Positions 32,955 to 42,448 of a stretch of 64,000 nucleotides of DNA are shown here, one piece after another. The stretch comes from an uncultured Blautia sp. GTDB taxonomy: Bacteria; Bacillota; Clostridia; Lachnospirales; Lachnospiraceae. The translations under genes and the position numbers were made by a program. The stretch is from NCBI GenBank assembly GCA_900539145.1, contig UQAX01000005.1, positions 1 to 64,000 of the forward strand, read 5' to 3'. Under the pieces are notes generated by a model, which saw only the letters and a program-made list of their open reading frames with translations, had not been told where the DNA came from and did no database searches. Positions within the stretch are counted from its first letter, which is position 1; each line of letters starts with the position of its first letter.

Positions 32955-33986
32955 ATGAGCTTCCAATTTATAAAACAGCTTCCGACTCCGGATGAAATCA
33001 AAGAACAAATCCCTATGTCAGAAGAATTAAAAGAACAAAAAAGAAAGAGAGATAAGGAAATACAGGATGTTTTTACCGGAGTTTCCGATAAATTTCTTGT
33101 CATTGTAGGCCCTTGTTCTGCTGACAGAGAAGACTCTGTATGTGAATATACCAATCGTCTGGCAAAATTACAGGAAAAGGTTTCTGACCGTCTGATTTTA
33201 ATTCCGAGAATTTATACAAATAAGCCTCGAACCACCGGAGAAGGCTATAAAGGTATGCTTCATCAGCCGGATCCCGAAGCAAAGCCTGACGTATTAGCCG
33301 GTATTCTGGCAATCCGAAAAATGCACATTCGTGCCCTTACAGAGACAGGTCTTACTTCTGCCGATGAAATGCTTTATCCGGATAACTGGCATTATTTATC
33401 CGACCTGCTGTCCTATGTTGCCATCGGCGCCCGCTCTGTGGAAAATCAGGAGCATCGTCTCATGGTAAGCGGTTTGGATATTCCCGTTGGAATGAAAAAC
33501 CCTACCAGCGGTGATTTTTCCGTTATGTTAAACTCTGTTGTTGCCGCACAGGCTGGTCACGATTTCATTTCCAGAGGCTGGGAAGTAAAAACAGAAGGAA
33601 ATCCACTGACTCACACAATTTTAAGAGGAGCTGTCAGCAAACACGGAAATACTATTCCTAATTATCATTATGAAGATTTACAGCGTCTTCTGGAAATGTA
33701 TCATGAAAGAAATCTGGCAAATCCATCAGTTGTCATTGATGCCAACCATTCCAATTCAGGGAAAAAATACAAAGAACAAATTCGAATTGTAAAAGAGGTA
33801 CTTCACAGCCGTCTTGTGTCAAAAGATATTCAAAATCTTGTAAAAGGCGTGATGATTGAAAGTTATCTTGTAGAAGGATGCCAGAAAATCGCTCCTGATA
33901 ATATTTACGGAAAATCCATTACCGATCCGTGTCTTGGATGGGAAGATACCGAAAAACTTATCTTCACCATTGCCGAGCTTTGCTAA
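32955..33986 (+). CDS. aroF: 3-deoxy-7-phosphoheptulonate synthase (type I DAHP synthase)
   Basis: First enzyme of the shikimate pathway, 343 residues, AroF/AroG/AroH type. Motifs: FLVIVGPCSADREDSV near 51, PRIYTNKPRTTGEGYKG near 82, GARSVENQEHR near 160, GMKNPTSGDFS near 180 and VIDANHSNSGKKY near 261. It carries an N-terminal extension as in E. coli AroG-type enzymes, so feedback control by an aromatic amino acid is likely. Start at 32955 behind AAAGGAG. Monocistronic, followed by a strong terminator. The symbol among aroF/G/H is arbitrary. Confidence 0.94.
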   Translation: MSFQFIKQLPTPDEIKEQIPMSEELKEQKRKRDKEIQDVFTGVSDKFLVIVGPCSADREDSVCEYTNRLAKLQEKVSDRLILIPRIYTNKPRTTGEGYKGMLHQPDPEAKPDVLAGILAIRKMHIRALTETGLTSADEMLYPDNWHYLSDLLSYVAIGARSVENQEHRLMVSGLDIPVGMKNPTSGDFSVMLNSVVAAQAGHDFISRGWEVKTEGNPLTHTILRGAVSKHGNTIPNYHYEDLQRLLEMYHERNLANPSVVIDANHSNSGKKYKEQIRIVKEVLHSRLVSKDIQNLVKGVMIESYLVEGCQKIAPDNIYGKSITDPCLGWEDTEKLIFTIAELC

Positions 33987-34005
33987 AAATATTTTCTGAA
34001 AACGC

Positions 34006-34053
34006 AAAAGACGATTGCATTAAGCAGAAACACTTAATACAATCGTCTTTTTA
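34006..34053. terminator. Bidirectional terminator between aroF and xerD
   Basis: Stem AAAGACGATTG / CAATCGTCTTT with an inner TTAAG/CTTAA pair and T-runs at both ends, between convergent genes. Confidence 0.9.
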
Positions 34054-34935
34054 TTTTCTGGGGTGTGCTTTCATATACACATCCCTGATTTTATTTACAT
34101 TCATGTTCATATAAATTTGTGTTGTAGAGATATCTGAATGTCCCATCATCTCCTGTACACTTTTTAAATCTGCACCATTCTGTACCAAATGTGCGGCAAA
34201 AGAATGGCGAAGTGTATGAGGCGTAATGTCCTGCTGTATACCGGCTGACACAGCATAGCCCTTCAAAATTTTCCAAAAGCCCTGTCTGCTCATAGATTTT
34301 CCTGAACAGTTTACAAATAACAGCTCACTGCTGTTTTCCCCTAAAAGTTCTGCTCTTGCCCATGCCATATAAACTTCTACCGCTGTTTTTGCGGTTGTTC
34401 CGAAAGGAATTACCCTCTCTCTTTCACTTTGACTGCATGTGAGATATCCTAATTTTAAATTCACATCTTTCAATGTAAGATGAATTAATTCACTTACCCT
34501 AATACCAGTCGCATACAAAAGCTCCAGCATTGCTCTGTCACGAACACCCTTTGCTGTATTTTCCTTAGGCTGACTCAAAAGCAAGTCTACCTCATTTACA
34601 GTTAATATTCCCGGAACCTTTTTTTCTATCTTTGGTGCTTTTAAACCTTCCGCAGGATTTTCTCTCCAGCACTCTCTCTGACATAAATACTGAAAAAAAG
34701 CTCTTATGGATGCAACGCTTCTGGATATGGAAGAAGCCGCAAAATTCTTTCTCTCCAAATACATGATGTAGGAATTCAGCAAAACAGCAGATACCTGATG
34801 CCATTCAAGAATTCCTTCCTGTTTCAAAAACTGTTCCAGCTTCTTTAAATCTCTCTCATAAGATACTTCTGTATTTCTGGAAGTGCCTCTGGTATTATGT
34901 AAATGCTCAATAAACTCCTGTATTTCGCACTTCAT
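34051..34935 (-). CDS. xerD: Tyrosine recombinase XerD-like
   Basis: Site-specific recombinase of 294 residues; XerC/D proteins resolve chromosome dimers at dif. SAM-like N-terminal core-binding domain (1-100). Catalytic residues: Arg in ATGIRVSELIHL near 146, HxxR in HTLRHSFAAHL near 240, His in MGHSDISTTQIY near 265, and the nucleophile Tyr about nine residues later (QIYMNMN). Located beside spoIIM, a standard clostridial pairing that supports a housekeeping Xer rather than an integrase. No att-like repeats seen. Confidence 0.93.
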   Translation of the reverse strand: MKCEIQEFIEHLHNTRGTSRNTEVSYERDLKKLEQFLKQEGILEWHQVSAVLLNSYIMYLERKNFAASSISRSVASIRAFFQYLCQRECWRENPAEGLKAPKIEKKVPGILTVNEVDLLLSQPKENTAKGVRDRAMLELLYATGIRVSELIHLTLKDVNLKLGYLTCSQSERERVIPFGTTAKTAVEVYMAWARAELLGENSSELLFVNCSGKSMSRQGFWKILKGYAVSAGIQQDITPHTLRHSFAAHLVQNGADLKSVQEMMGHSDISTTQIYMNMNVNKIRDVYMKAHPRK

Positions 34936-35034
34936 ATTTCATTCCCCTTCTTTTAGGCATAGTACGATTATATATCAAATGCACTCCAAAAATCAAACCT
35001 TATTTTACAAAAACCTTTATTTTCTCAGTCCTTC

Positions 35035-35604
35035 TCATACCCAATGCTGAAAAATCCAAATCAGAATGTTTTGATTAACATAGCTTTCCAGCCAAATCCC
35101 CAATAAAACACAAATTCCTGCACCAACGCCAAAGAAAATATAAGCTTGATAATCTGCCCTTTCCCTTCTCTTCTTGCCCATAGCCTTCCTGCTCATACGC
35201 ATAACAATCCAGAACAACAAAAGCCAGCCCGGCAAATAAAAAAATATCTGCGGCAAAAAACAGACGCTCCCTGCCACAAGTCCTTTTACTCCGTACTCCA
35301 AAAGAAAAATTGTCATCAGGTTTCCCGCCAAAAAACCAAACCATAGAAGGCTGAGTACAACGGCAAAAATCCCAATATAAGTCAACCCCAGAAATATCAT
35401 GGACAAAAAATAGATACCTCTTTGAAACAGCAGATGAGAAAACAACGCTTCTGCATCTATCCATTCTTTTGATGCAGCCGTACCATATACAGCCAAAATT
35501 CCGGAAGAATACCCTGTTTCCCGAAACAATAAATTTGCCCCTATAATTCCAAGTATAAATCCTGACAAATACCAACAAAGAAGAAGCCTGACATTCCTTT
35601 TCAT
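35035..35604 (-). CDS. spoIIM: Stage II sporulation protein M
   Basis: Membrane protein of 189 residues with about five hydrophobic helices. With SpoIID and SpoIIP it drives septal peptidoglycan removal and engulfment of the forespore. Family features: N-terminal LLCWYLSGFILGIIGANLL, central FGFLAGNLMTIFLLEYGVKG and LPQIFFYLPGWLLLFWI. Full length. Upstream of xerD on the same strand, separated by about 100 bases. Confidence 0.9.
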   Translation of the reverse strand: MKRNVRLLLCWYLSGFILGIIGANLLFRETGYSSGILAVYGTAASKEWIDAEALFSHLLFQRGIYFLSMIFLGLTYIGIFAVVLSLLWFGFLAGNLMTIFLLEYGVKGLVAGSVCFLPQIFFYLPGWLLLFWIVMRMSRKAMGKKRRERADYQAYIFFGVGAGICVLLGIWLESYVNQNILIWIFQHWV

Positions 35605-35641
35605 ACTTTCACCCTGTACATCTTATGCCTAATACAGAAAA

Positions 35642-35674
35642 AAAAGACCCTTATTTTAAAAATAAGAGTCTTTA
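35642..35674 (-). terminator. Terminator of rny
   Basis: Stem AAAGACCCTTATTTT / AATAAGAGTCTTT just beyond the rny stop; a T-rich tail is present. Confidence 0.85.
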
Positions 35675-35696
35675 TCGTTCTGAAAAGTCAACGGTA

Positions 35697-37256
35697 TTAC
35701 TTTGCGTAATCAATTACACGTGATTCACGAATTATGTTTACTTTAATCTGTCCCGGATATTCCAGCTCAGCCTCAATCTGCTTTGAAATATCTCTTCCCA
35801 GAAGCACCATATCGGCATCTGTTACATGCTCCGGAACTACCATAACACGAATTTCTCGTCCTGCCTGAATAGCAAAAGACTTATCTACTCCCTTAAAGGA
35901 ATTTGCAATATCTTCTAACTGTTTTAATCTGTTGGTATATGTTTCTAATGTTTCACGTCTTGCACCCGGTCTCGCTGCGGAAATTGCATCAGCAGCCTGT
36001 ACAATACATGCGACTAATGAAGTAGGCTCTACATCACCGTGATGTGACTCTACTGCATTGATAACAATTTGTGATTCTTTATATTTCTTACATAAATCTG
36101 CACCAATCTGAATATGAGAACCCTCTACCTCATGGTCGATGGATTTACCTATATCATGGAGCAGACCTGCTCTTTTCGCCATTCGTATATCCGTTCCTAC
36201 TTCACCTGCGAGTAATCCTGCAAGCTGTGCTACTTCGATAGAATGCTTTAATGCGTTCTGTCCATAGCTTGAACGGAATTTCATACGGCCCAGAAGACGG
36301 ATGAGCTCCGGATGAATACCGTGAACACCTACCTCCAATGCTGCGGCTTCTCCTTCTTCCCGCATCATTGTTTCAACTTCTCTTTGAGCCTTTTCAACCA
36401 TTTCTTCAATTCTAGCTGGATGAATACGTCCGTCTACAATCAGCTTTTCAAGCGCAATCCTTGCAATTTCCCTACGAATAGGATCAAAGCCGGATAATAC
36501 TACTGCTTCCGGAGTATCATCAATAATCAAATCCACACCTGTCAGTGTTTCCAGAGTACGAATATTACGTCCTTCACGTCCGATAATTCGACCCTTCATT
36601 TCATCACTCGGCAGCTGTACTACCGAAATCGTAGCTTCTGCCACATGGTCCGCTGCACATTTCTGAATAGCTGTCACCACATATTCTTTTGCCTTTTTAT
36701 CAGCTTCTTCTTTTGCCTTGCTTTCTAATTCTTTATAAAGCTTGGCTGTGTCAATTTTTACTTCATCTTCAACAGTTTTCAACAGATAATCTTTTGCCTG
36801 TTCGGAGGTCAGACCTGAAATTCGCTCCAGTTCCTGCACTCGCTGTCCTTGTAATTCGTCAACTTTCTTTTCCTTTTTCTTTAATTCTGCTTCCTTCGCT
36901 GTGTATTCAGCTTCTCTTTTTTCTAAAGCATCTGCTTTTTTATCAAGAGCTTCTTCTTTTGATAAAACACGTTTTTCATACTTCTGAAGTTCGCTTCTTC
37001 TCTCTTTTGTCTCTTTTTCCAATTCATTCTTGGTACGGAGATTTTCTTCTTTTGCTTCCAAGAGAGCTTCTCGCTTTTTTGTTTCAGCAGTCTTTAATGC
37101 TTCATCTATAATGCTTCTCGCTTTGACCTCTGCGGTTCCAATGGTTTCTGCATCTTTTTCTGCTTTTTTCTTAACAGTAATATTTGCGGTAACCGGAACT
37201 GCAATCAGCGCAGTAAGAATCACAGCAATAATTGCAATTATTACATAGATTGCCAC
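35697..37256 (-). CDS. rny: Ribonuclease Y
   Basis: Membrane-bound endoribonuclease of 519 residues that starts mRNA decay in Firmicutes. N-terminal membrane helix (YVIIAIIAVILTALIAV), a long Glu/Lys-rich coiled coil (residues 30-190), a KH domain with GRIIGREGRNIRTLE near 220, and an HD domain with GLLHDIGKSID near 365. Ends in VNIIRESRVIDYAK as usual. Strong promoter upstream. Lies between spoIIM and recX on the same strand. Confidence 0.97.
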   Translation of the reverse strand: MAIYVIIAIIAVILTALIAVPVTANITVKKKAEKDAETIGTAEVKARSIIDEALKTAETKKREALLEAKEENLRTKNELEKETKERRSELQKYEKRVLSKEEALDKKADALEKREAEYTAKEAELKKKEKKVDELQGQRVQELERISGLTSEQAKDYLLKTVEDEVKIDTAKLYKELESKAKEEADKKAKEYVVTAIQKCAADHVAEATISVVQLPSDEMKGRIIGREGRNIRTLETLTGVDLIIDDTPEAVVLSGFDPIRREIARIALEKLIVDGRIHPARIEEMVEKAQREVETMMREEGEAAALEVGVHGIHPELIRLLGRMKFRSSYGQNALKHSIEVAQLAGLLAGEVGTDIRMAKRAGLLHDIGKSIDHEVEGSHIQIGADLCKKYKESQIVINAVESHHGDVEPTSLVACIVQAADAISAARPGARRETLETYTNRLKQLEDIANSFKGVDKSFAIQAGREIRVMVVPEHVTDADMVLLGRDISKQIEAELEYPGQIKVNIIRESRVIDYAK

Positions 37257-37303
37257 AGGAGCACCTCCTTATTTAATTTTCATTGTACGAATACAACAGT
37301 ATA

Positions 37304-37332
37304 ATTTTATACTGAATTCTTTAAAAAGTCAA
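37304..37332 (-). promoter_or_regulatory. Promoter of rny
   Basis: Minus strand TTGACT (37332-37327), 17 bases, TAAAAT (37309-37304). Confidence 0.7.
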
Positions 37333-37385
37333 CATAAAAGCGGAAACTAACCTGACCTAATCTGTATAATCTATACAAAATCCTT

Positions 37386-37994
37386 TTACTCTGAAATCTC
37401 ACGAAAAACCGATAAAATATCAGGAGAAGAAAAACCTCTCCTCAACAAAAAACCATATAATTTTCTCTTTTCTTTTTCATCCATCTGTGTCGGATTGGAA
37501 CATTTCTTTTCTATCAAGCTGCGAATGGTTTCTTTTGTGTCTGTTTCATCTTCTGTTTCTTCAAAAACTTCAGCTATTACCTCTGAGGAAACTCCTTTCC
37601 GCATCAACTCCATTTTTATTCTGGCTTTGCCTTTTTTATTTTTTTGACTCTCTATATACATTGCAACATATCGTTTGTCATCGATATAATGGAAAGACGT
37701 TACATACTCCAGCGCCCTTTCAACTGCCACGGGAGGATATCCGCTTTCCTGCAATTTCCTTTCCAGCTCCCAGCGGGTTCTGTCCATTTTCTGCAATAAA
37801 TACATAGCTCTCAGCTTTGCCCTTTTTGTCAGAACTTCATCTACAAGCTCTGTATAAACGCTCTGTTCAATTTCCCTGTTCTTTTCAAGATGATAGCGAA
37901 ACAGCTCGCCTTTATACACTACAAAGGCGGGCTGTCCGTCTATTTCAATCTGAAATTTTTGTTTTGTCACAGGCTTAATATCCGTAACAAGCAT
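37386..37994 (-). CDS. recX: Regulatory protein RecX
   Basis: Modulator of RecA filaments, 202 residues. Three-helix repeats are visible: RAKLRAMYLLQKMDRTRWEL, the loop LQESGYPPVAVERALEYV, then YIDDKRYVAMYIESQKNKKG and KIKMELMRKGVSSEVI-like sequence. Starts 12 bases beyond the recA stop, so it is probably co-transcribed and SOS-controlled with recA. Confidence 0.92.
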   Translation of the reverse strand: MLVTDIKPVTKQKFQIEIDGQPAFVVYKGELFRYHLEKNREIEQSVYTELVDEVLTKRAKLRAMYLLQKMDRTRWELERKLQESGYPPVAVERALEYVTSFHYIDDKRYVAMYIESQKNKKGKARIKMELMRKGVSSEVIAEVFEETEDETDTKETIRSLIEKKCSNPTQMDEKEKRKLYGFLLRRGFSSPDILSVFREISE

Positions 37995-38006
37995 CTGTTT
38001 TTCCTC

Positions 38007-39083
38007 TTAAATTTCTTCTGTTTCTTCGTTTCCTGTACTTTCTCCGGCAGGTGTTGGCTGTTCTGCACCGTTCTCATCCGGTAAAAGTCCGTAATGTACT
38101 CTTACCTTCTGCTCGATTTCTTCTGCAATTTCCGGACTTTCTTTCAGATATTTCTTTGCATTTTCTCTTCCCTGTCCGATTTTTCCATCGTTGTAGGCAT
38201 ACCACGCACCGCTTTTATTCACAATACCAATATTTGCTGCCAAGTCCAGAATATCTCCTTCTTTGGAAATCCCCTCGCCAAACATAATATCAAACTCTGC
38301 CTCTTTAAACGGAGGTGCAATTTTATTCTTCACTACTTTAATTCGAGTTCTGTTTCCGACCATTTCTCCGCCCTGTTTTAAGGTTTCAATTCTGCGGACA
38401 TCCATACGGATAGAAGAATAGAATTTCAAGGCACGTCCGCCTGTGGTAACCTCTGGATTTCCGAACATAACTCCTACTTTTTCACGAAGCTGATTGATAA
38501 AAATAACAATACAATTCGATTTACTGATATGCGCCGTTAATTTTCTCAGCGCCTGAGACATCAAACGTGCCTGAAGACCTACATGGGAGTCTCCCATATC
38601 TCCTTCAATCTCTGCCTTCGGTACTAATGCCGCAACAGAGTCCACAATAATAATATCCACAGCGCCGGAACGCACCATTGTTTCTGTAATTTCCAGCGCC
38701 TGCTCTCCGTTATCCGGCTGAGAAATATAAAGATTATCAATATCAACACCGATATTTTTTGCATATGCCGGATCTAACGCATGCTCCGCATCAATAAAGC
38801 CTGCAATTCCGCCTCTTTTCTGTACTTCTGCCACCATATGTAAAGCAACCGTAGTCTTACCACTGGACTCCGGTCCGTAAACCTCAATAATTCTTCCTTT
38901 TGGAACACCGCCTAAGCCTAAAGCAATGTCTAAGCTCAGAGCTCCGGTAGGTACGGTTTCCACGTTCATATTTGCAGTGGAGTCTCCTAATTTCATAATG
39001 GAGCCTTTTCCAAACTGCTTTTCAATCTGTGCCAAAGCACCGTCTAATGCTTTTAATTTATCTTCTTTCACCATCTGTGCCAT
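38007..39083 (-). CDS. recA: Recombinase RecA
   Basis: DNA strand-exchange ATPase and SOS coprotease, 358 residues. Start segment KALDGALAQIEKQFGKGSIM, Walker A GPESSGKTTVALHMV near 67, Walker B VDIIIVDSVAALVPKAEI near 141, loop L1 GDSHVGLQARLMSQALRKL, and loop L2 INQLREKVGVMFGNPEVTTG near 198. Acidic C-terminus. Start at 39083 after AAAGGAG. A perfect SOS box lies 35 bases upstream. Confidence 0.98.
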   Translation of the reverse strand: MAQMVKEDKLKALDGALAQIEKQFGKGSIMKLGDSTANMNVETVPTGALSLDIALGLGGVPKGRIIEVYGPESSGKTTVALHMVAEVQKRGGIAGFIDAEHALDPAYAKNIGVDIDNLYISQPDNGEQALEITETMVRSGAVDIIIVDSVAALVPKAEIEGDMGDSHVGLQARLMSQALRKLTAHISKSNCIVIFINQLREKVGVMFGNPEVTTGGRALKFYSSIRMDVRRIETLKQGGEMVGNRTRIKVVKNKIAPPFKEAEFDIMFGEGISKEGDILDLAANIGIVNKSGAWYAYNDGKIGQGRENAKKYLKESPEIAEEIEQKVRVHYGLLPDENGAEQPTPAGESTGNEETEEI

Positions 39084-39172
39084 ATTTTTTCTCCTTTTAA
39101 TCACACTTTCGCAAGCACGAACTTATGTTCGTTTCTATGTTTCATAATAGTATACTTTTTTCTTCTTGTCAA
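39084..39172 (-). promoter_or_regulatory. recA promoter region with LexA (SOS) box
   Basis: Minus strand TTGACA (39172-39167), 17 bases, TATTAT (39149-39144). The palindrome CGAACTTATGTTCG at 39118-39131 matches the Gram-positive LexA consensus CGAAC-N4-GTTCG at every fixed position and sits just downstream of the -10 box. The rest of the spacer up to 39374 shows no gene that could be supported. Confidence 0.9.
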
Positions 39173-39374
39173 CTATTTTTCTTATCCTTCGGGAAGTCCT
39201 TCCACTCTTCTTTTGTTTTCTTTGAAATATACAGAGAATACTGCTGTTATGAAAAACTGATGCTGTCTTCATCCGACAGAAAGATATGTATTACTTTTTC
39301 AGTATGCACGTTTTCCTCTTTTCTGTCAAGCTGATTTCTCAATTTTTCCATGTCCTGAAATAAAATATCATAGG

Positions 39375-39411
39375 AAAAAGGAGATGTCACAAAAGCAACA
39401 TCTCCTTTTTC
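39375..39411 (-). terminator. Terminator of the coat-like gene pair
   Basis: Stem AAAAAGGAGATGT / ACATCTCCTTTTT directly after the stop at 39416. Confidence 0.9.
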
Positions 39412-39415
39412 CTCA

Positions 39416-39673
39416 TTATCTCATAGTCGGCTGTGTGAGAACAGAACGTACATGAGCAACCTCTTCAGGCTTTGCACAGGCTGCCGGAACATAATAACTT
39501 TTTGCTCTAGCAATCTGATAAATCTCTTCCTGTGACATTTCACACTGATTTCTCATCTGCTTTAAAGTCTGTTTTAACTGCTGATTTTCTGTCTGTGTAA
39601 TCATTTCTCCGTAACGTACCAATTCACCGTTAATTCCTGCAAGCGTATCTGCTACCATTGTCTTTTCTGTCAT
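39416..39673 (-). CDS. CotF-family spore coat-like protein
   Basis: Small helical protein of 85 residues. TMVADTLAGINGELVRYGEM followed by a Gln-rich helix and YYVPAACAKPEEVAHVRSVL resemble CotF-type spore coat proteins of Clostridia. It is paired with a second short coat-like gene 11 bases upstream. Spore localisation is inferred from the family. Confidence 0.75.
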   Translation of the reverse strand: MTEKTMVADTLAGINGELVRYGEMITQTENQQLKQTLKQMRNQCEMSQEEIYQIARAKSYYVPAACAKPEEVAHVRSVLTQPTMR

Positions 39674-39684
39674 TTCTACCCCTC

Positions 39685-39870
39685 CTACTGTAAAAACTGC
39701 ATTAACTGCTGCTTACTTTCCATTGCAGACTGCGCAGACTTCTGGAAGAACTGCTTAATCTGCGGATCCTGTGACTCCTGTGCATAATCCTGCATTTTAC
39801 AGTGAGTGGTTTCAAATCCGCCAATCAAATGGCGCAAATTCTGTAAATCAAGTACTGAAATCTCTGTCAT
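39685..39870 (-). CDS. Small coat-like protein (CotF N-terminal-like)
   Basis: 61-residue, Gln-rich, helical protein: EISVLDLQNLRHLIGGFETT, then KQFFQKSAQSAMESKQQLMQ. It looks like the partner half of the CotF-type coat protein encoded next. Start at the ATG at 39870, eight bases after AGGAGG; an ATG six bases earlier is too close to the site. Operon of two genes with a shared terminator. Confidence 0.7.
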   Translation of the reverse strand: MTEISVLDLQNLRHLIGGFETTHCKMQDYAQESQDPQIKQFFQKSAQSAMESKQQLMQFLQ

Positions 39871-39954
39871 GATCATTTCCTCCTGTTTTCTTGTTCTACC
39901 TTCTTAGTATGTCAGGATTTTTGATTTCTATGACAGGATACTTTTACCTGATTT

Positions 39955-41400
39955 TTATTTACTAATCAGCCAATCATACATTTCTTCGTACTGTTTTGCA
40001 GAGTTCGCCCATGAGAAATCTCTTGCCATGGCTCTGTCAACCAGCTTGTTCCATTCTCGTTTTTTATCATAATAGATATGCTCTGCGTAACGGATAATCC
40101 CCAGCATTTCATGTGCATTGTAATTTGTAAAGCTAAAGCCTGTACCTGTGTTTTCAAACTCGTTATATGGCTCTACCGTATCCTTTAATCCGCCTGTTTC
40201 ACGGACAATCGGCAATGTACCGTAACGAAGGCTCATAAGCTGACTTAAACCGCATGGCTCAAATAAAGACGGCATTAAAAACGCATCGCTGGCCGCATAA
40301 ATTCTATGGGACAGTCCGTTATCGTAGAAAATATTTGCAGATACTTTGCCCTGATATTTCCATGCAAAATGGCGGAACATATTTTCATATCTTTCTTCAC
40401 CTGTACCCAGAACAACCAGCTGAATGCTGTCCTGACACAGCTCGTCCATTACATAGTTTACTAAATCAAAGCCCTTCTGGTCTGTCAATCGTGACACAAC
40501 GCCAATCATCATTGCTTTTGGATTTTCCTCCAGACCAAGCTCTTTTTGCAATGCAAGTTTATTTTTCACTTTTTCTTTTCTGAAATTCTTTGCATTGTAA
40601 TTCTTTGCGATAAACTTATCTGTCTGAGGATTGTACTCATCATAATCAATTCCGTTTACAATACCTCTTAAATCATTGGAACGTGCCTGCATCAGACCTT
40701 CCAAATGCTCTCCGTAAAATTCTGTCTTAATTTCTTCGGCATAAGTATTACTTACTGTTGTAATCGCATCCGCATACACAAGACCGCCCTTTAATAGATT
40801 GGCATCCTTAAACGCTTCCATCTTATCCGGCGTAAAGAAATGCGCCGGAAGACCTGTAATCTGTCTGACTGTCTTAATATCCCATGTTCCTTGGAACTTC
40901 AGGTTATGTATGGTCATGACAGTCTTAATGCCTCTGTAAAATTCTCCCTGCTGAAAACTGTCATTTAAGTATACAGGCACTAAACCTGTCTGCCAGTCAT
41001 GGCAATGAATGAGGTCAGGACGAAATCCGATTACAGGAAGAATAGACAATGCTGCTTTTGAGAAGAAAGCAAACTTCTCAATGTCAAAACGAATTTCTCC
41101 GTAAGGCTGATATCCTGAAAAATAATACTCATTATCGATAAAATAGAATTGAATTCCTTCGTATTCCATCTGCATGATACCTACGTATTCCCGTCTGTAT
41201 CCGATATCCATATAAAAATGTGTCACATACTGCAACTGATTTTTATATTCTTCCTTCATACATAAATATTTTGGAATAACCACCCGTACATCATACTCTT
41301 TTTTATCAAAACATTTCGGCAGCGCACCAACTACGTCAGCCAAACCTCCCGTTTTTATAAATGGCACCGCCTCGGATGCAACAAACAAAATTTTTTTCAC
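39955..41400 (-). CDS. glgA: Glycogen synthase (ADP-glucose starch synthase)
   Basis: GT5 glycosyltransferase of 481 residues adding glucose from ADP-glucose to glycogen. N-terminal FVASEAVPFIKTGGLADVVG with the KxGGL nucleotide-sugar motif near 17, IHCHDWQTGLVPVYL near 137, and C-terminal acceptor/nucleotide site AASDAFLMPSLFEPCGLSQL with RETGGLKDTVEPYN near 395-425. No other glg genes are adjacent. Start is GTG or TTG-like at 41400 close to a GGAGGG site. Confidence 0.95.
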   Translation of the reverse strand: MKKILFVASEAVPFIKTGGLADVVGALPKCFDKKEYDVRVVIPKYLCMKEEYKNQLQYVTHFYMDIGYRREYVGIMQMEYEGIQFYFIDNEYYFSGYQPYGEIRFDIEKFAFFSKAALSILPVIGFRPDLIHCHDWQTGLVPVYLNDSFQQGEFYRGIKTVMTIHNLKFQGTWDIKTVRQITGLPAHFFTPDKMEAFKDANLLKGGLVYADAITTVSNTYAEEIKTEFYGEHLEGLMQARSNDLRGIVNGIDYDEYNPQTDKFIAKNYNAKNFRKEKVKNKLALQKELGLEENPKAMMIGVVSRLTDQKGFDLVNYVMDELCQDSIQLVVLGTGEERYENMFRHFAWKYQGKVSANIFYDNGLSHRIYAASDAFLMPSLFEPCGLSQLMSLRYGTLPIVRETGGLKDTVEPYNEFENTGTGFSFTNYNAHEMLGIIRYAEHIYYDKKREWNKLVDRAMARDFSWANSAKQYEEMYDWLISK

Positions 41401-41487
41401 TAAAACACCCTCCTTGTCAGATACTATATAGTGATATTATACTCCTTTTTTCCTGCAAAGAAAAGTCGTTTTATTGTAGTAAATTCT

Positions 41488-42282
41488 TTATTTTTTGTAT
41501 TCTAATCGTATTTTATCCGCAATAAGGGCAATAAACTCGGAATTGGTCGGTTTGCCCTTTCCTGTACTGACCGTATATCCGAATAATTCGTCAATAGTAT
41601 CCATTTTTCCTCTGCTCCAAGCTACTTCTATGGCATGACGAATGGCACGTTCTACTCTGCTTGGCGTTGTCTGATGTTTCTTGGCAATGGTTGGATACAG
41701 TATTTTCGTAATGGAATTTAGCATTTCCATGTCGTTTACTGACAGGATAATGGCATCTCTTAAATACTGATATCCCTTAATATGCGCCGGTACTCCGATT
41801 TCATGAATGATATCGGTTACATCTGCTTCTAAATTTCTCTCATAATAACTGCCTGTATTTTCATAGGCATCTATCTTTCTGATATCTCGTTTTCTTCCGT
41901 CTCTTAAATTACGCATACGCTTAATTCTGGATAACAGCATATCGTTATCAAACGGCTTTAAAACATAATAATTCGCACCTAATTGAAAAGCATCTTCCGT
42001 AATCTGTTCCTGCCCTACTGCAGAAACGACAATAAAGGCTGGCTGTTTCTTTAAATCACTGTCTTTTCCTACTCGCTCCATAACGGTGAGTCCGTCTACT
42101 TTTGGCATAATAATGTCTAAAAGCACAACATCCGGTTCTTTTTCTTTAATAATATCGTATATTTCCGCACCATTGTTTGCATGTCCTACCAGTTCCAGCT
42201 CTTTATCCTCGTTAATCAAATTCCCCAATAAGTCCAACATTTTCTCGTTATCGTCTGCAATAGCGACATTTAACTTCTCCAT
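41488..42282 (-). CDS. spo0A: Sporulation master regulator Spo0A
   Basis: Response regulator of 264 residues that commits the cell to sporulation. Receiver domain with acidic pair IADDNE near 8, phospho-acceptor in VVLLDIIMPKVDGL near 56, and Lys in VLKPFDNDML. The C-terminal Spo0A effector domain contains the recognition helix region TPSRVERAIRHAIEVAWSRG near 203-222 and ends with PTNSEFIALIADKIRLEYKK. Start at the ATG at 42282 behind GGAGGAAGA. Next to spoIVB, as in nearly all spore formers. Confidence 0.98.
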   Translation of the reverse strand: MEKLNVAIADDNEKMLDLLGNLINEDKELELVGHANNGAEIYDIIKEKEPDVVLLDIIMPKVDGLTVMERVGKDSDLKKQPAFIVVSAVGQEQITEDAFQLGANYYVLKPFDNDMLLSRIKRMRNLRDGRKRDIRKIDAYENTGSYYERNLEADVTDIIHEIGVPAHIKGYQYLRDAIILSVNDMEMLNSITKILYPTIAKKHQTTPSRVERAIRHAIEVAWSRGKMDTIDELFGYTVSTGKGKPTNSEFIALIADKIRLEYKK

Positions 42283-42370
42283 CAATCTTCCTCCATCAAT
42301 TTTGTTACAGCAACTTCTTCAGAATTTGACGGGCGCCCTTTTCAATCGTCAATAACTGAAGACTCTTAGT

Positions 42371-42399
42371 ATTATATTCTTTGTTGTTTTCATAATCAA
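42371..42399 (-). promoter_or_regulatory. Probable spo0A promoter
   Basis: Minus strand TTGATT (42399-42394), 17 bases, TATAAT (42376-42371), giving a leader of about 80 bases. Confidence 0.65.
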
Positions 42400-42448
42400 G
42401 CTAAATCCTTCTACAATTTACTTTTGTTTGTGATTATTTTCATGCAAT

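Noticed and set aside
34051..34935. Tyrosine recombinase considered as a phage or element integrase
   Set aside because: No att repeats, excisionase or phage genes nearby, and it has the XerD-spoIIM context of a chromosomal housekeeping recombinase.
39239..39345. Minus-strand 34-codon frame starting MEKLRNQLDRKEEN downstream of the coat-like genes
   Set aside because: It lies beyond a strong terminator, has no convincing ribosome binding site, and lacks the SQELD motif expected of a Spo0E-like phosphatase.
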